Assembly (NCBI GenBank): GCA_028284415.1
Contig: JANQRU010000007.1
Span: 248,001 to 312,000, forward strand
Origin: Pyrinomonadaceae bacterium
GTDB lineage: Bacteria; Acidobacteriota; Blastocatellia; Pyrinomonadales; Pyrinomonadaceae
Direction of reading: 5' to 3'
DNA: 64,000 nt
Under the pieces are notes generated by a model. That model ran no database searches and was not told where the DNA came from. It saw only the letters and a program-made list of their open reading frames with translations. The translations under genes and the position numbers were made by a program. This document shows, piece by piece, positions 24,154 through 32,296 of this stretch (position 1 is the first letter of the stretch; each line of letters starts with the position of its first letter).

Positions 24154-25488
24154 ATGCTATTAAACGAAAAAGAAGCCAAACAAATCACCAACAAAATCCT
24201 TTCTTATGTTAAAGCTGACGATGCAACTGTTTCGGTTACAAGCAATAAATATTCAAACTTGCGTTTTGCACGAAACGGCTATTTAACAAGTGGAAACACA
24301 GTTTCGAGAGGAGCAAATATAACCGTTTGGATAAAAGGCAAACGTGGTTCTTCTTCTACCTCAAGCCTCGACGATGCAAGCCTCAAAGCAATGGTCGAAC
24401 AAGCGGAAAAGGTCGCTGAAATTTCTCCTATTGATAGACAATATTTGCCAACGCTCGGAAAACAAACTTATAAATCATCGAATGGTTACGCCGAAGCTAC
24501 TGCAAACATTTCCCTTTCCAAACGTGCCAAAGACATTAGTAAAATTATCAAAAACAGTGAAAAAGAAGGAGTTTTGAGTGCGGGTTTTCACGAAGCAAGA
24601 GCAATTGCAGGCGGATTTGCTACAAAAAATGGCAACTTTGGTTTTGAACGAAGAACTTATGCAAATCTTTCTATGACAGCAAGAACTCCTGACGGCACAA
24701 GTTCCGGCTATTTCAGTCGTAGCGACGTCAACGTCAAAGATTTAGACACAGAAAGAATCGCCCGCGAATCCATACGAAAAGCCGTCGAAGGAAAAAACGC
24801 AAGCACAATTGAACCAGGCGTTTACACAGTAATTTTGGAACCTCAGGCAGTTGGAGATTTAATTGGACGAGTTACATCGCAGTTTAATGCAAGACGTGCC
24901 GAAGAGGGCAGGAGTGCGTTTTCATTAAAGGGCGGAAAAACCAAACTCGGACAACAAGTTTTCGACAGTAAAATTAATATCTTAAGCGACCCTTGGAACG
25001 AAGAAATCCCCGCCTCGCCATCCGCACAAGCAGGACTTCCCGCTCAAAAAATCTATTTGATTAAAAATGGAGTTTTGGAAAATCTTACTTACTCTAGATT
25101 CTGGGCAAAAAGAAAAAATACCGTCCCAACTCCAGGTCCCGTCAACACAATCTTAGAATCAAGTGGAAAATCTTCGAGCCTTAAAGAAATAATCAAATCC
25201 ACAAAAAAAGGATTATTGATCGGACGTTTCTGGTACATACGCGGAACAGATGCAAGGACAGCAAGCTATACAGGCTTAACTCGTGACGGTGTTTGGATGG
25301 TCGAGAACGGCAAAATCGCATATCCCGTTAAAAATTTGCGCTTCAACCAATCTATGATCGCAATGCTTAGTAGCGGAAATGTGGAAATGGTCGGAAAACC
25401 CGAAAGAATAGGGAGAACAAATGCTTCCCTTTTACCAGCCTTGAAACTAAAAGAATTCAATTTCACATCACAATCCGAAGCTGTTTAA
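24154..25488 (+). CDS. tldE: TldE/PmbA-type protease partner
   Basis: 444 aa, PmbA-like subunit that pairs with TldD and lacks the HExxxH zinc site. Family features: N-terminal 'LSYVKADDATVSVTS', 'NTVSRGANITVWIKGKRG', the central 'EPGVYTVILEPQAVGDLIG' and a C-terminal block 'GTDARTASYTGLTRDGVWMV'. No signal peptide is evident, whereas TldD has a Tat signal; the partners may therefore be located differently, or TldE could be carried by its partner. The gene is separated from tldD by a repeat. Confidence 0.88.
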   Translation: MLLNEKEAKQITNKILSYVKADDATVSVTSNKYSNLRFARNGYLTSGNTVSRGANITVWIKGKRGSSSTSSLDDASLKAMVEQAEKVAEISPIDRQYLPTLGKQTYKSSNGYAEATANISLSKRAKDISKIIKNSEKEGVLSAGFHEARAIAGGFATKNGNFGFERRTYANLSMTARTPDGTSSGYFSRSDVNVKDLDTERIARESIRKAVEGKNASTIEPGVYTVILEPQAVGDLIGRVTSQFNARRAEEGRSAFSLKGGKTKLGQQVFDSKINILSDPWNEEIPASPSAQAGLPAQKIYLIKNGVLENLTYSRFWAKRKNTVPTPGPVNTILESSGKSSSLKEIIKSTKKGLLIGRFWYIRGTDARTASYTGLTRDGVWMVENGKIAYPVKNLRFNQSMIAMLSSGNVEMVGKPERIGRTNASLLPALKLKEFNFTSQSEAV

Positions 25489-25524
25489 GCTTCAAGAAAA
25501 GAAAAACTTCAAATAAAACATCGT

Positions 25525-25637
25525 TGCCGCCCGTGAGCGGTTTGAACGGTTCTGCCTTTACTTACAACGACTTAACAATCGTAGATATCTGATAAAAACA
25601 GCAAAACCGCTCACCAGTGAGCGGTTTGAGCGGTTTT
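25525..25637. repeat. Repeat element upstream of the rhodopsin gene
   Basis: The 366-base gap between tldE and the rhodopsin gene holds near-identical direct repeats GTGAGCGGTTTGAACGGTT (25533-25551) and GTGAGCGGTTTGAGCGGTT (25617-25635), 18 of 19 identical. The second overlaps an 11-bp palindrome, AAACCGCTCAC / GTGAGCGGTTT (25604-25627). The remaining 200 bases are AT-rich and should contain the rhodopsin promoter, but no clear -35/-10 pair could be chosen. Confidence 0.6.
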
Positions 25638-25854
25638 AAGATTTGACTCCACCTATTCAAAGTGATAGCTTAAAAATTGTAAAGCAATAAAAAATAATAT
25701 TTACAAAAGAGGTTCTGTTAATTCATACACATTTATATCATCATAATTCAGTACCTCTTACAAACAAGTTTTTAGCAAGCTTTTTCAGCTGTTAACTTGA
25801 AACCAACAAGCTCTAATTGGAGTTTGTAAAAAGAACGAATCAGGGAGATAAAAA

Positions 25855-26745
25855 ATGCAAATAGCAATGGGATTGATCAATACCGTCGTTTTCGGCTTTG
25901 CAGTAGATGCAAACTTATTGACGGCAGATCAAATTGGCGTAATGCCAATGCTTACAAACTTTACTTTTTTCGTCGCATACATCTCGATGGGTGCGGCTTT
26001 TGTTTTTTTCTTAGCAACTAGAAATAGTGTAGCTCCGGAGTATCGGACGGCTTTGACGATTTCGGCAATCATCGTAGGTATTGCGGCTTTCCACTATTTT
26101 TACATGAAAGGACTATACACGGGCACACTGCCAATGTATGCAGAACCCGGGGCAAATTCTGCTCAGTTAGCACAGCAATCATTTCTTGGAATTATAAATT
26201 TCCGCTATATGGATTGGTTGATTACGACACCGCTACTAGTGGCTAAAATTCCTTTGGCAGTGGCTGCCGGACGCAAAGTTGGAAAGGTTATCACATACTT
26301 AATAATCGCTGACTTATTGATGATTGTTGCAGGATTCATCGGTGAACAGCAATTAACTGATACTGGCGTTGCAGTTGGTTCAAGACTACTTTGGGGATTC
26401 ATTTCAACTATCGGTTATGTAGGAATCATTTATTTCCTATACACAACTGTTAGAGAAATGGCTAAAACAGCAGAACCAGAAGAGCGTTGGGCAGTTAAAT
26501 GGATGTCTTTGTTTGTTTTGACAGGTTGGGGAATATATCCAATCGGTTACATGATTCCGGCACTTTTACCACAGTTTGACTTAAACATAGTCCATATTGT
26601 TTACAACATTGGTGACCAAGTTAACAAGATCGGACCGGGAATCATCGTATATCTCGCAGGTCGTCGTTTGTACTTGAAGAGAAACTTAGGAGAAAAAGGT
26701 GAAGAATCAATTCTTGCTCCTGAGATGAAAGAAGCTTCAGCTTAG
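25855..26745 (+). CDS. Light-driven proton pump rhodopsin with DTK motif
   Basis: 296 aa, seven-helix microbial rhodopsin of the proteorhodopsin/xanthorhodopsin side. Helix C reads RYMDWLITTPLLVAKI: Asp120 is the Schiff-base counterion/acceptor, Thr124 the +4 position and Lys131 the +11 donor position (Asp96 in bacteriorhodopsin, Glu108 in proteorhodopsin). Lys258 in DQVNKIGPG is the retinal lysine with Asp254 four residues before. His80 in helix B matches the PR His75 that tunes the acceptor. A DTK motif is known from Exiguobacterium sibiricum rhodopsin, an outward proton pump. The following genes make retinal, so the protein is probably functional. Confidence 0.95.
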   Translation: MQIAMGLINTVVFGFAVDANLLTADQIGVMPMLTNFTFFVAYISMGAAFVFFLATRNSVAPEYRTALTISAIIVGIAAFHYFYMKGLYTGTLPMYAEPGANSAQLAQQSFLGIINFRYMDWLITTPLLVAKIPLAVAAGRKVGKVITYLIIADLLMIVAGFIGEQQLTDTGVAVGSRLLWGFISTIGYVGIIYFLYTTVREMAKTAEPEERWAVKWMSLFVLTGWGIYPIGYMIPALLPQFDLNIVHIVYNIGDQVNKIGPGIIVYLAGRRLYLKRNLGEKGEESILAPEMKEASA

Positions 26746-26764
26746 TTAAATGCTGAAAAAACAC

Positions 26765-26796
26765 GGGATCAGAACAGTGTTCCAAGTTCTGATCCC
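26765..26796 (+). terminator. Hairpin between rhodopsin and lycopene cyclase genes
   Basis: Perfect 11-bp stem GGGATCAGAAC / GTTCTGATCCC around a 10-base loop, 19 bases after the rhodopsin stop. The trailing sequence is AAAATC, not a T-run. It may stabilise the abundant rhodopsin mRNA or partly attenuate transcription into the retinal genes. Confidence 0.6.
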
Positions 26797-26829
26797 AAAA
26801 TCTCTATTCAAGAAGCAACGAGGAAAGCA

Positions 26830-28092
26830 ATGAGAGAAACTGATATAGTCATCATCGGAGCCGGATGTGCAGGAACATCTTTAGCACATCACCTTGAAAA
26901 TGAAGGTTTTACAGGCAAAGTAGAAATCTACGACATACGCACAAGTTTCGACAGAGAACAGCGTTGGTGTACGTGGAGCGAATTGCCCGTTTCTCTTGAA
27001 CCATTAGTTGATAGTACATGGGACAATCTACTGGTTTGCGACCGCAAATCACGACACACTAAATCAGACAAACAAAACAAATATAAACAAATTTACGCTC
27101 CGAATTTCTTTGATCATTTCCACAAAAAGTGGGAAAAAGAAAGTTCAAATATTCGGCTAAATCTCGGAAAAAAAATAACGAATATAAGACAAAAAGAGGG
27201 TTTTGCCGAGGTACAAACCGATTCGGGCACATTACGTGCCAAATACGTTTTCGATGCGAGAAACAAGGGCAGTCGGAATTTCAAAAATTTAGATAAAGAT
27301 AAAAATCTATATCTTTCGCAAACGTTTATTGGCTGGAAAGTGAAATACGATAGTCCTGTATTTAATCAAGACACAGCAACATTGATGGACTTTTCGATCA
27401 GCCAATCTGATGGCTTAAGCTTTATGTATGTGCTTCCATATTCGGAAACAGAAGCGTTGGTTGAAAGCACCTGTTTTAGTGAAAAGTCACTTCCATGGCA
27501 CAAACACATTTTGAACATTGAAAGCTACTTAACCGAACTTTTCGGAACAGACTACGAAATTCTAGCTGAGGAAAGTGGTGAACTACCAATGACCACGGCT
27601 GAATTTGACACAAAATTAAGTGAAAACATTTATGCAATAGGAATTGCTGGTGGTCACGTCAGACCTTCAAGCGGTTATGCATTTCACAGAATTCAAAGAC
27701 ATACACAGGAAATTGCAAAAGCAATCGTCGAGAACAGACCGTTGCCGAAAAATGTCTCGTCCTCGAAATTCAACTTTTTTGACTCGGTATTTTTACAAGC
27801 GATAAAGAGCAAACCACAGACAGCTTACAGATACTTTCTAAATTTATTTTCTAATGTCGAATCGGCATCACTTACACGTTTTCTTTTGGATGAAAGTAGA
27901 TTTACAGATGACCTAAAAGTAATTGCCGCTTTGCCAAAATTGGAATTCTTGAGTGCTTGTATGAGAAACTTTACAGGCAAGCTTAATCCTTTGAAATATG
28001 TCAGAAGCAAAGACGACAAATCAAACAGCGATCTATGCAGTCCCGTGGATGGTTTTGCTTCTCGCACCGCTGTTCGCAACCTTCCAAGGTAG
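26830..28092 (+). CDS. crtY: Lycopene beta-cyclase
   Basis: 420 aa FAD/NAD-binding cyclase. It starts ETDIVIIGAGCAGTSLAHHL (dinucleotide-binding GxGxxG, residues 7-12). It has the CrtY-type 'WCTWSELP' and 'FDARNKG', 'IGWKVKYDSPVFNQDTATLMDF' and the 'GIAGGHVRPSSGYAFHRIQ' block near residue 275. The enzyme closes both ends of lycopene to give beta-carotene, substrate of the next gene product. The last 95 bases overlap the start of the blh gene, so translation is probably coupled. Confidence 0.92.
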   Translation: MRETDIVIIGAGCAGTSLAHHLENEGFTGKVEIYDIRTSFDREQRWCTWSELPVSLEPLVDSTWDNLLVCDRKSRHTKSDKQNKYKQIYAPNFFDHFHKKWEKESSNIRLNLGKKITNIRQKEGFAEVQTDSGTLRAKYVFDARNKGSRNFKNLDKDKNLYLSQTFIGWKVKYDSPVFNQDTATLMDFSISQSDGLSFMYVLPYSETEALVESTCFSEKSLPWHKHILNIESYLTELFGTDYEILAEESGELPMTTAEFDTKLSENIYAIGIAGGHVRPSSGYAFHRIQRHTQEIAKAIVENRPLPKNVSSSKFNFFDSVFLQAIKSKPQTAYRYFLNLFSNVESASLTRFLLDESRFTDDLKVIAALPKLEFLSACMRNFTGKLNPLKYVRSKDDKSNSDLCSPVDGFASRTAVRNLPR

Positions 28093-29005
28093 CGAGCAAA
28101 ACGAATTTCTTGGTGCGTGGCTTCTGATTATAAGTGCATTCATTTTTGGCTTACCACACGGTGCTTGCGATCTTTGGATATTGCAAAACACAGCACGCCG
28201 ATCTAAAAAGTCAGCCCAAACACTTTCTATACTTTTTTCAGTTTATTTACTGTTAGCACTTTTAACTATTGCAATCTGGTTCGTCGTTCCTGGCATTGCT
28301 TTGGTTGGATTTTTATTGTTAACGGCATGGCACTTCGGGAGTGGCGATTCTATCTGGAGTCGTTCAGAAACAAAACAATGGATCATAAACTCACTCGGTA
28401 GAGGATTGATAGTGATTTTCGCTCCAATAGCTTTTTATTCAGCCCTTAGCAGAAACGTCTTAGAGGGCTTAAGCGGAGCAAGCAATTTATTTTACGTCGA
28501 ATTTATTTTGTCGGCAGCTCCAATTCTGGTTGGACTCGGAATCTTCTTTTTATTTGCCGAGACATTTTTCTTCGGCGAAAAAACAAAAAGCAAAAATGAA
28601 TTGATCAAATGGACTGAGATTGCGATTATTCTATTCATGTTCTGGACAACTCCGCCACTTCTCGCAGTCACGGTTTACTTAATAGGCGTACATTCTTGGC
28701 GACATATCCTGAGATTGGAAACTTACGACGAAAAAGTCTTGATCGGGGAGAACCAACGAACGATCTGGCACAGCATCGTAAACTTTCACAAAAAAGCTCT
28801 GCCAATGACCGCACTTTCACTGTTCGGACTCATCGGAATCATCTGGTTCTGGAACATCAACTTAAATGATATTTTCCAACTTAGCTACGGCTATTTAATA
28901 CTTCTCTCAGCTTTGACCGTTCCACACGCAACACTGATTAGCTGGATTGAAACCAGAAAAACTAATAAGTCTGTAAATGAAACTAAAACTCTTTTGTCAG
29001 TTTAG
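27998..29005 (+). CDS. blh: Brp/Blh family beta-carotene 15,15'-dioxygenase
   Basis: 335 aa integral membrane protein with about eight hydrophobic helices. The histidine motifs of the family are all seen: FGLPHGACDLWIL (residues ~50-62), WHFGSGDS, IGVHSWRHIL and VPHATLISWIE near the C-terminus; these ligate iron. The enzyme cleaves beta-carotene to two retinal molecules. The start is the ATG at 27998 inside crtY; no later ATG precedes the first helix well. Rhodopsin, cyclase and Blh form a compact retinal-rhodopsin cassette; lycopene synthesis genes are not in this window. Confidence 0.92.
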   Translation: MSEAKTTNQTAIYAVPWMVLLLAPLFATFQGSEQNEFLGAWLLIISAFIFGLPHGACDLWILQNTARRSKKSAQTLSILFSVYLLLALLTIAIWFVVPGIALVGFLLLTAWHFGSGDSIWSRSETKQWIINSLGRGLIVIFAPIAFYSALSRNVLEGLSGASNLFYVEFILSAAPILVGLGIFFLFAETFFFGEKTKSKNELIKWTEIAIILFMFWTTPPLLAVTVYLIGVHSWRHILRLETYDEKVLIGENQRTIWHSIVNFHKKALPMTALSLFGLIGIIWFWNINLNDIFQLSYGYLILLSALTVPHATLISWIETRKTNKSVNETKTLLSV

Positions 29006-29027
29006 TTATTTCTGTTGATTTTTATGT

Positions 29028-29555
29028 TTAACTTTGATCAAAATAGTCTTTCATAAAACCTGACTTCATTACATTTCTGAGTCGAGCTTTGACTGAGGCG
29101 GATTCTGTCACCATTGCATTTTCAATCAGAACTTTTACTTCTTCTTGATACTCTGGAAAATCTTTCGATAATTCGTAAAAACCATTGTAAGCCCAGGCTT
29201 TTACAAATTTATTTTTACTTCCCAAATTTTCCCGCAAAAAGGCTTCAATTGAATCTTTTTCGTTTAGTGTCAATTCAAGAAATGGAATGCATTGAAGTAT
29301 ATGTAATTTTGCTTCCCAAGTTTGTAAGTTGGGAAGCTTTTGCCAGATTTTTGAAGTTTCTTCCTCGTTTATTTTGTTGCCGGTTTCAAGATGTTTCTTT
29401 AACAACCAAGTGGCTTTGGTCTGAAAAGATTCTACACTAAAATAACCTATAAGAAGTGAAACAAAATCTCCTCCTTGCCAAAAGCTAGAATAAACCTCAT
29501 TTAATTCATCAACTGACTTTTCATCACATTTTTCTATAGCATCTTTAAAACTCAT
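29028..29555 (-). CDS. HEAT-repeat-like hypothetical protein
   Basis: 175 aa, all-helical by composition, no signal peptide. Repeating segments with the pattern of paired helices, such as 'WEAKLHILQCIPFLELTLNEKDSIEAFLRENL' and 'NKFVKAWAYNGFYELSKDFPEY', suggest HEAT-like repeats. No catalytic motif is visible. Its start codon overlaps the stop of an amidohydrolase remnant (ATGA), showing that it once followed that gene in an operon. Confidence 0.6.
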   Translation of the reverse strand: MSFKDAIEKCDEKSVDELNEVYSSFWQGGDFVSLLIGYFSVESFQTKATWLLKKHLETGNKINEEETSKIWQKLPNLQTWEAKLHILQCIPFLELTLNEKDSIEAFLRENLGSKNKFVKAWAYNGFYELSKDFPEYQEEVKVLIENAMVTESASVKARLRNVMKSGFMKDYFDQS

Positions 29556-29665
29556 TTAGCTTTTGTTTTGTTTCTAGCATTCGTAACTATTTCACGGACT
29601 TCTTTAGCCAAAGTCGGAGCGTAGAAAGGGATCCAATCTTTGATCGTTTATTCGATTCCGCCGAA
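29552..29665 (-). pseudogene. Remnant of a second amidohydrolase gene (C-terminal end only)
   Basis: Translated on the minus strand this stretch gives GGIE-stop-TIKDWIPFYAPTLAKEV and then REIVTNARNKTKAK, closely matching the C-terminus of the intact amidohydrolase at 30743-32245 (GGIEWTIKDGIPFHAPTLAK, then EVRELVKTAREKVKP). A TGG-to-TAA change creates the internal stop. Everything upstream of the last 37 codons is gone; the vapC stop lies only two bases away. Confidence 0.85.
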
Positions 29666-29666
29666 T

Positions 29667-30107
29667 TCAAACATTTTTTGGATTGATCACAATCATTGAT
29701 TTGAAACGCTTGAAATCACGTTCGTTGAAAGTAACAAGATTTTGTATTTTGTGAACATTCATAGAAGCGACGATTTTTGTATCATGAACTTGTAAACCTT
29801 TTACTTGATATGCGGTAACAAGTTTTTGCCATTCGTCAAAAGTGGCAAGATTGTCGGGAATTAAGCTGAAATATTTCTGTATAATTTTGACTTTTCGTTC
29901 TGTTTTCTCAACTGTTAAACCAAAACCACCTCTTGCAGATGTCGGACGTGTACAAACATTCCAAAATTCAGCGAGAATTTGTGGTGTACAATAAAGTTTT
30001 TGGTTATTTGAACGCAATTTGCGAATTGCATTTAAGACAAAGACTCTTTGAGGAGAGCTTTTGTCAACAAGCCTTAGGAAACAATTTGTATCAAATAGAT
30101 AAGACAT
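29667..30107 (-). CDS. PIN-domain toxin (VapC family)
   Basis: 146 aa PIN nuclease with the acidic active-site set Asp6 (YLFDTN), Glu47 (ILAEFWN), Asp109 (VHDTKI) and Asp131 (FNERDF). VapC toxins cleave tRNA or rRNA and are neutralised by a co-encoded antitoxin. The start overlaps the stop of the upstream 82-aa gene by one base (TAATG), the usual toxin-antitoxin organisation. It sits directly on the truncated end of an amidohydrolase remnant, so it probably arrived by insertion. Confidence 0.85.
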   Translation of the reverse strand: MSYLFDTNCFLRLVDKSSPQRVFVLNAIRKLRSNNQKLYCTPQILAEFWNVCTRPTSARGGFGLTVEKTERKVKIIQKYFSLIPDNLATFDEWQKLVTAYQVKGLQVHDTKIVASMNVHKIQNLVTFNERDFKRFKSMIVINPKNV

Positions 30108-30355
30108 TAATCGTGGTCAAAATAAATGTCTTCGCGTGAGTATGAACCGTTGTATTCATTCTCAAAATCTTCTGCAAATTCAGTCATATCCGATTCAAAC
30201 TGATCGGCGTTTTTTCCAGCATCCAAAGACAAATCATTCTCGCCTTCCGGAAGAAGACTTTTGAGATATTCATCAACCGACATACCAAAGGCTTTTGATT
30301 GCTTTTCAATCAATGCCAATGTTTCAGGTTTTATTTCTTCTAAAGTCGAATTCAT
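30107..30355 (-). CDS. Putative antitoxin partner of the VapC-like toxin
   Basis: 82 aa, strongly acidic. The N-terminal part (KPETLALIEKQSKAFGMSVD, then EYLKSLLPEGEND) resembles a ribbon-helix-helix-like DNA-binding segment; the C-terminal part (FAEDFENEYNGSYSREDIYF) is disordered and acidic, as expected for the toxin-neutralising tail. Assignment rests on position and size, with one-base overlap to the PIN gene. Confidence 0.7.
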   Translation of the reverse strand: MNSTLEEIKPETLALIEKQSKAFGMSVDEYLKSLLPEGENDLSLDAGKNADQFESDMTEFAEDFENEYNGSYSREDIYFDHD

Positions 30356-30417
30356 AACAAAATTATTTTAGCATCTGAATTTTTCTTTTCCAACAAATTT
30401 TTACCTCTTTCCATCAT

Positions 30418-30565
30418 TTACAAATACTTATCCATAATCATTTGCTTTTGTTCCGACGCATTATCTATCACGCTTTGTGCTTCGGCTATTTTGGATTCTA
30501 ATTCTTTGATTTGATTTACTAATGTTTCTTGTTGTTTGAGGTCTGGAATTGGGATTTTGATGTTT
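30418..30565 (-). pseudogene. Remnant of a type I restriction specificity subunit (hsdS) C-terminus
   Basis: The minus-strand frame reads NIKIPIPDLKQQETLVNQIK then ELESKIAEAQSVIDNASEQK and QMIMDKYL-stop. This is the characteristic end of HsdS (IPIPxLxxQ followed by a coiled coil). No start codon or DNA-recognition domain is present; upstream the frame ends in a palindromic repeat. The rest of the 387-base gap (30356-30742) holds that repeat and unassigned AT-rich sequence. Confidence 0.8.
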
Positions 30566-30571
30566 CTCTAT

Positions 30572-30601
30572 CCCCGCATTCCGCTTACGCTTCATACGGG
30601 G
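30572..30601. repeat. Palindromic repeat at the broken end of the hsdS remnant
   Basis: CCCCGCATTCCGCTTACGC continuing into TTCATACGGGG: CCCCG/CGGGG ends with a GC-rich centre, unlike the AT-rich surroundings. It marks the exact point where the hsdS frame stops and may be the edge of a mobile palindrome. Confidence 0.5.
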
Positions 30602-30742
30602 CTATTATCTGCCGTCATCTATCGATGACTTTTCATTTAGTTATATCCACAAATCTTTTGTGAGATTTTGACATAATCCTGCAAAAGAAAAAAGATTCTC
30701 TTTACATCGTCAAAGCTTTTTCTTATTAAATATTACTATTAT

Positions 30743-32245
30743 TTACGGCTTAACTTTCTCCCTTGCTGTCTTAACCAACTCTCGAACTTCCTTCGCCAAA
30801 GTCGGAGCGTGGAATGGGATTCCGTCTTTGATTGTCCATTCTATTCCGCCGGATTTTACTATTTTGCCGTCGATCACAGTTTGTGTTCCGGTTGGATATA
30901 GAACTTTTAAGTCTTTTTGTGGATTGCCGTTGACAACGAGCAAATCTGCTTTGAAGCCAACGCGGATTCTGCCGATGCAGTCTTCTACTCCGAGAATTTT
31001 TGCGTTGTTACCTGTGGCGTGTTTGATGACCATAAGTGGATGAAAACCTGCTTCTTGATGGAGTTCTAGTTCGCGGATCAAGCCGAAGCCATACATTTTG
31101 TAAATAAAACCGGCATCTTCGCCAGCACCGATCAAGCCGCCGCGTCGGTCGAATTCTTTCAAAGCCTTCATCCAGATTCGGTAATTTTCTTTCCAGTATG
31201 CTTCGTCGGTCGAAGTCCAGCCGATGAAATAAGAACCGTGATTTGCTGGGTTTGGAATAAAGAATTTTTCGAGCGTTGGGTGTAAATAATCCTTAAATGC
31301 GGGATCGGTTTGTGCTTTTTGTAAATCGCGTGAAGCTTCGTAAATGTTGAGCGTCGGATCCCAAGCGACGTTGTTTGCAATCATCCCGTCAAAGACTTTC
31401 ATTAATCTATCCCACTCGATTTCCCGCCACAAACGCCCTGCATAACGGAAGCGGTCAACTTCGTCAGAATAATTGTAATCAGCGGGATAATTTTGTCGTC
31501 CATTTGGGATTGCAGCTTCTGGAACCCCGTACCAATGCTCAATACTTCGTGTACCGAATTTTATGTCGTCCCAAGTGTTTGTTTCGGCAACTCCCGTGTG
31601 ATGTGCAACGGGTAAACCTTGCTTTTTAGCCTCATCCATCAAGGCTTCCATTATGTCGCGGTCAACGGCGAAAAGTTTGATTCCATCGAAACCGTCTTGC
31701 TTGAATTTGCGGACTATTTGGCGTGCTTGTTCTTGTGTGGCTGCTCCCGGAAAAGTCGGGTAAACAAAATATCTCGGTGCGGCGATCTCATTTTTAGCGC
31801 TTTGTTCTCGCCACATCAGAGCCTTTCTTGGTGCAGCTAGTTCGCGGACGGTCGTTTGTCCCGATGCGAGCCAAAGCTTCTGGCAATACTCAACTTCCAT
31901 AGGGATTCCACCGCGTCCTTCGTGTGTGTGTCCGTGGGCATTTATTAAACCCGGAATGACAAACTTCCCTGTCGCATCAATTTCAACATCACCTTTTGCA
32001 GGTCTTCTTGCAGTTCCCGCTTTTACAGCAACTGGGTTTAAGCCGACAATTTGAACAATTTTGTCATTTTCGATAACAATATCTTTTGGTCCAGTCGTTG
32101 GTGTTCCATTACCGTCAATTACGCTTGCGTTGCGAATGACGATTCTTTTATAACGCTTGCCAGAAATCTCGGGGTTTGTTTGTGGAAATGTTGTTAGTGT
32201 AAAAAGACTGATAATTGATGCGATTAGAAATATTTTTTTTAACAT
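30743..32245 (-). CDS. Secreted amidohydrolase family protein
   Basis: About 500 aa with a signal peptide (MLKKIFLIASIISLFTLTTF). I start at the second methionine (32245); a longer frame to 32287 adds 14 residues that do not fit a signal peptide. The metal-binding pattern of the amidohydrolase superfamily is present: 'VIPGLINAHGHTHEGRG' (HxH), 'LPVAHHTGVAET' (His), 'RSIEHWYG' (His) and 'GLIGAGEDAGF' (Asp). Members hydrolyse cyclic amides, dipeptides or similar; the substrate is unknown. A degenerate second copy of its 3' end lies 1.2 kb downstream. Confidence 0.85.
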   Translation of the reverse strand: MLKKIFLIASIISLFTLTTFPQTNPEISGKRYKRIVIRNASVIDGNGTPTTGPKDIVIENDKIVQIVGLNPVAVKAGTARRPAKGDVEIDATGKFVIPGLINAHGHTHEGRGGIPMEVEYCQKLWLASGQTTVRELAAPRKALMWREQSAKNEIAAPRYFVYPTFPGAATQEQARQIVRKFKQDGFDGIKLFAVDRDIMEALMDEAKKQGLPVAHHTGVAETNTWDDIKFGTRSIEHWYGVPEAAIPNGRQNYPADYNYSDEVDRFRYAGRLWREIEWDRLMKVFDGMIANNVAWDPTLNIYEASRDLQKAQTDPAFKDYLHPTLEKFFIPNPANHGSYFIGWTSTDEAYWKENYRIWMKALKEFDRRGGLIGAGEDAGFIYKMYGFGLIRELELHQEAGFHPLMVIKHATGNNAKILGVEDCIGRIRVGFKADLLVVNGNPQKDLKVLYPTGTQTVIDGKIVKSGGIEWTIKDGIPFHAPTLAKEVRELVKTAREKVKP

Positions 32246-32296
32246 AAGTTTCTGAAAAGTGTTTCCCGCAAAGTCGCTAAGAAACATAAGTTTTTA

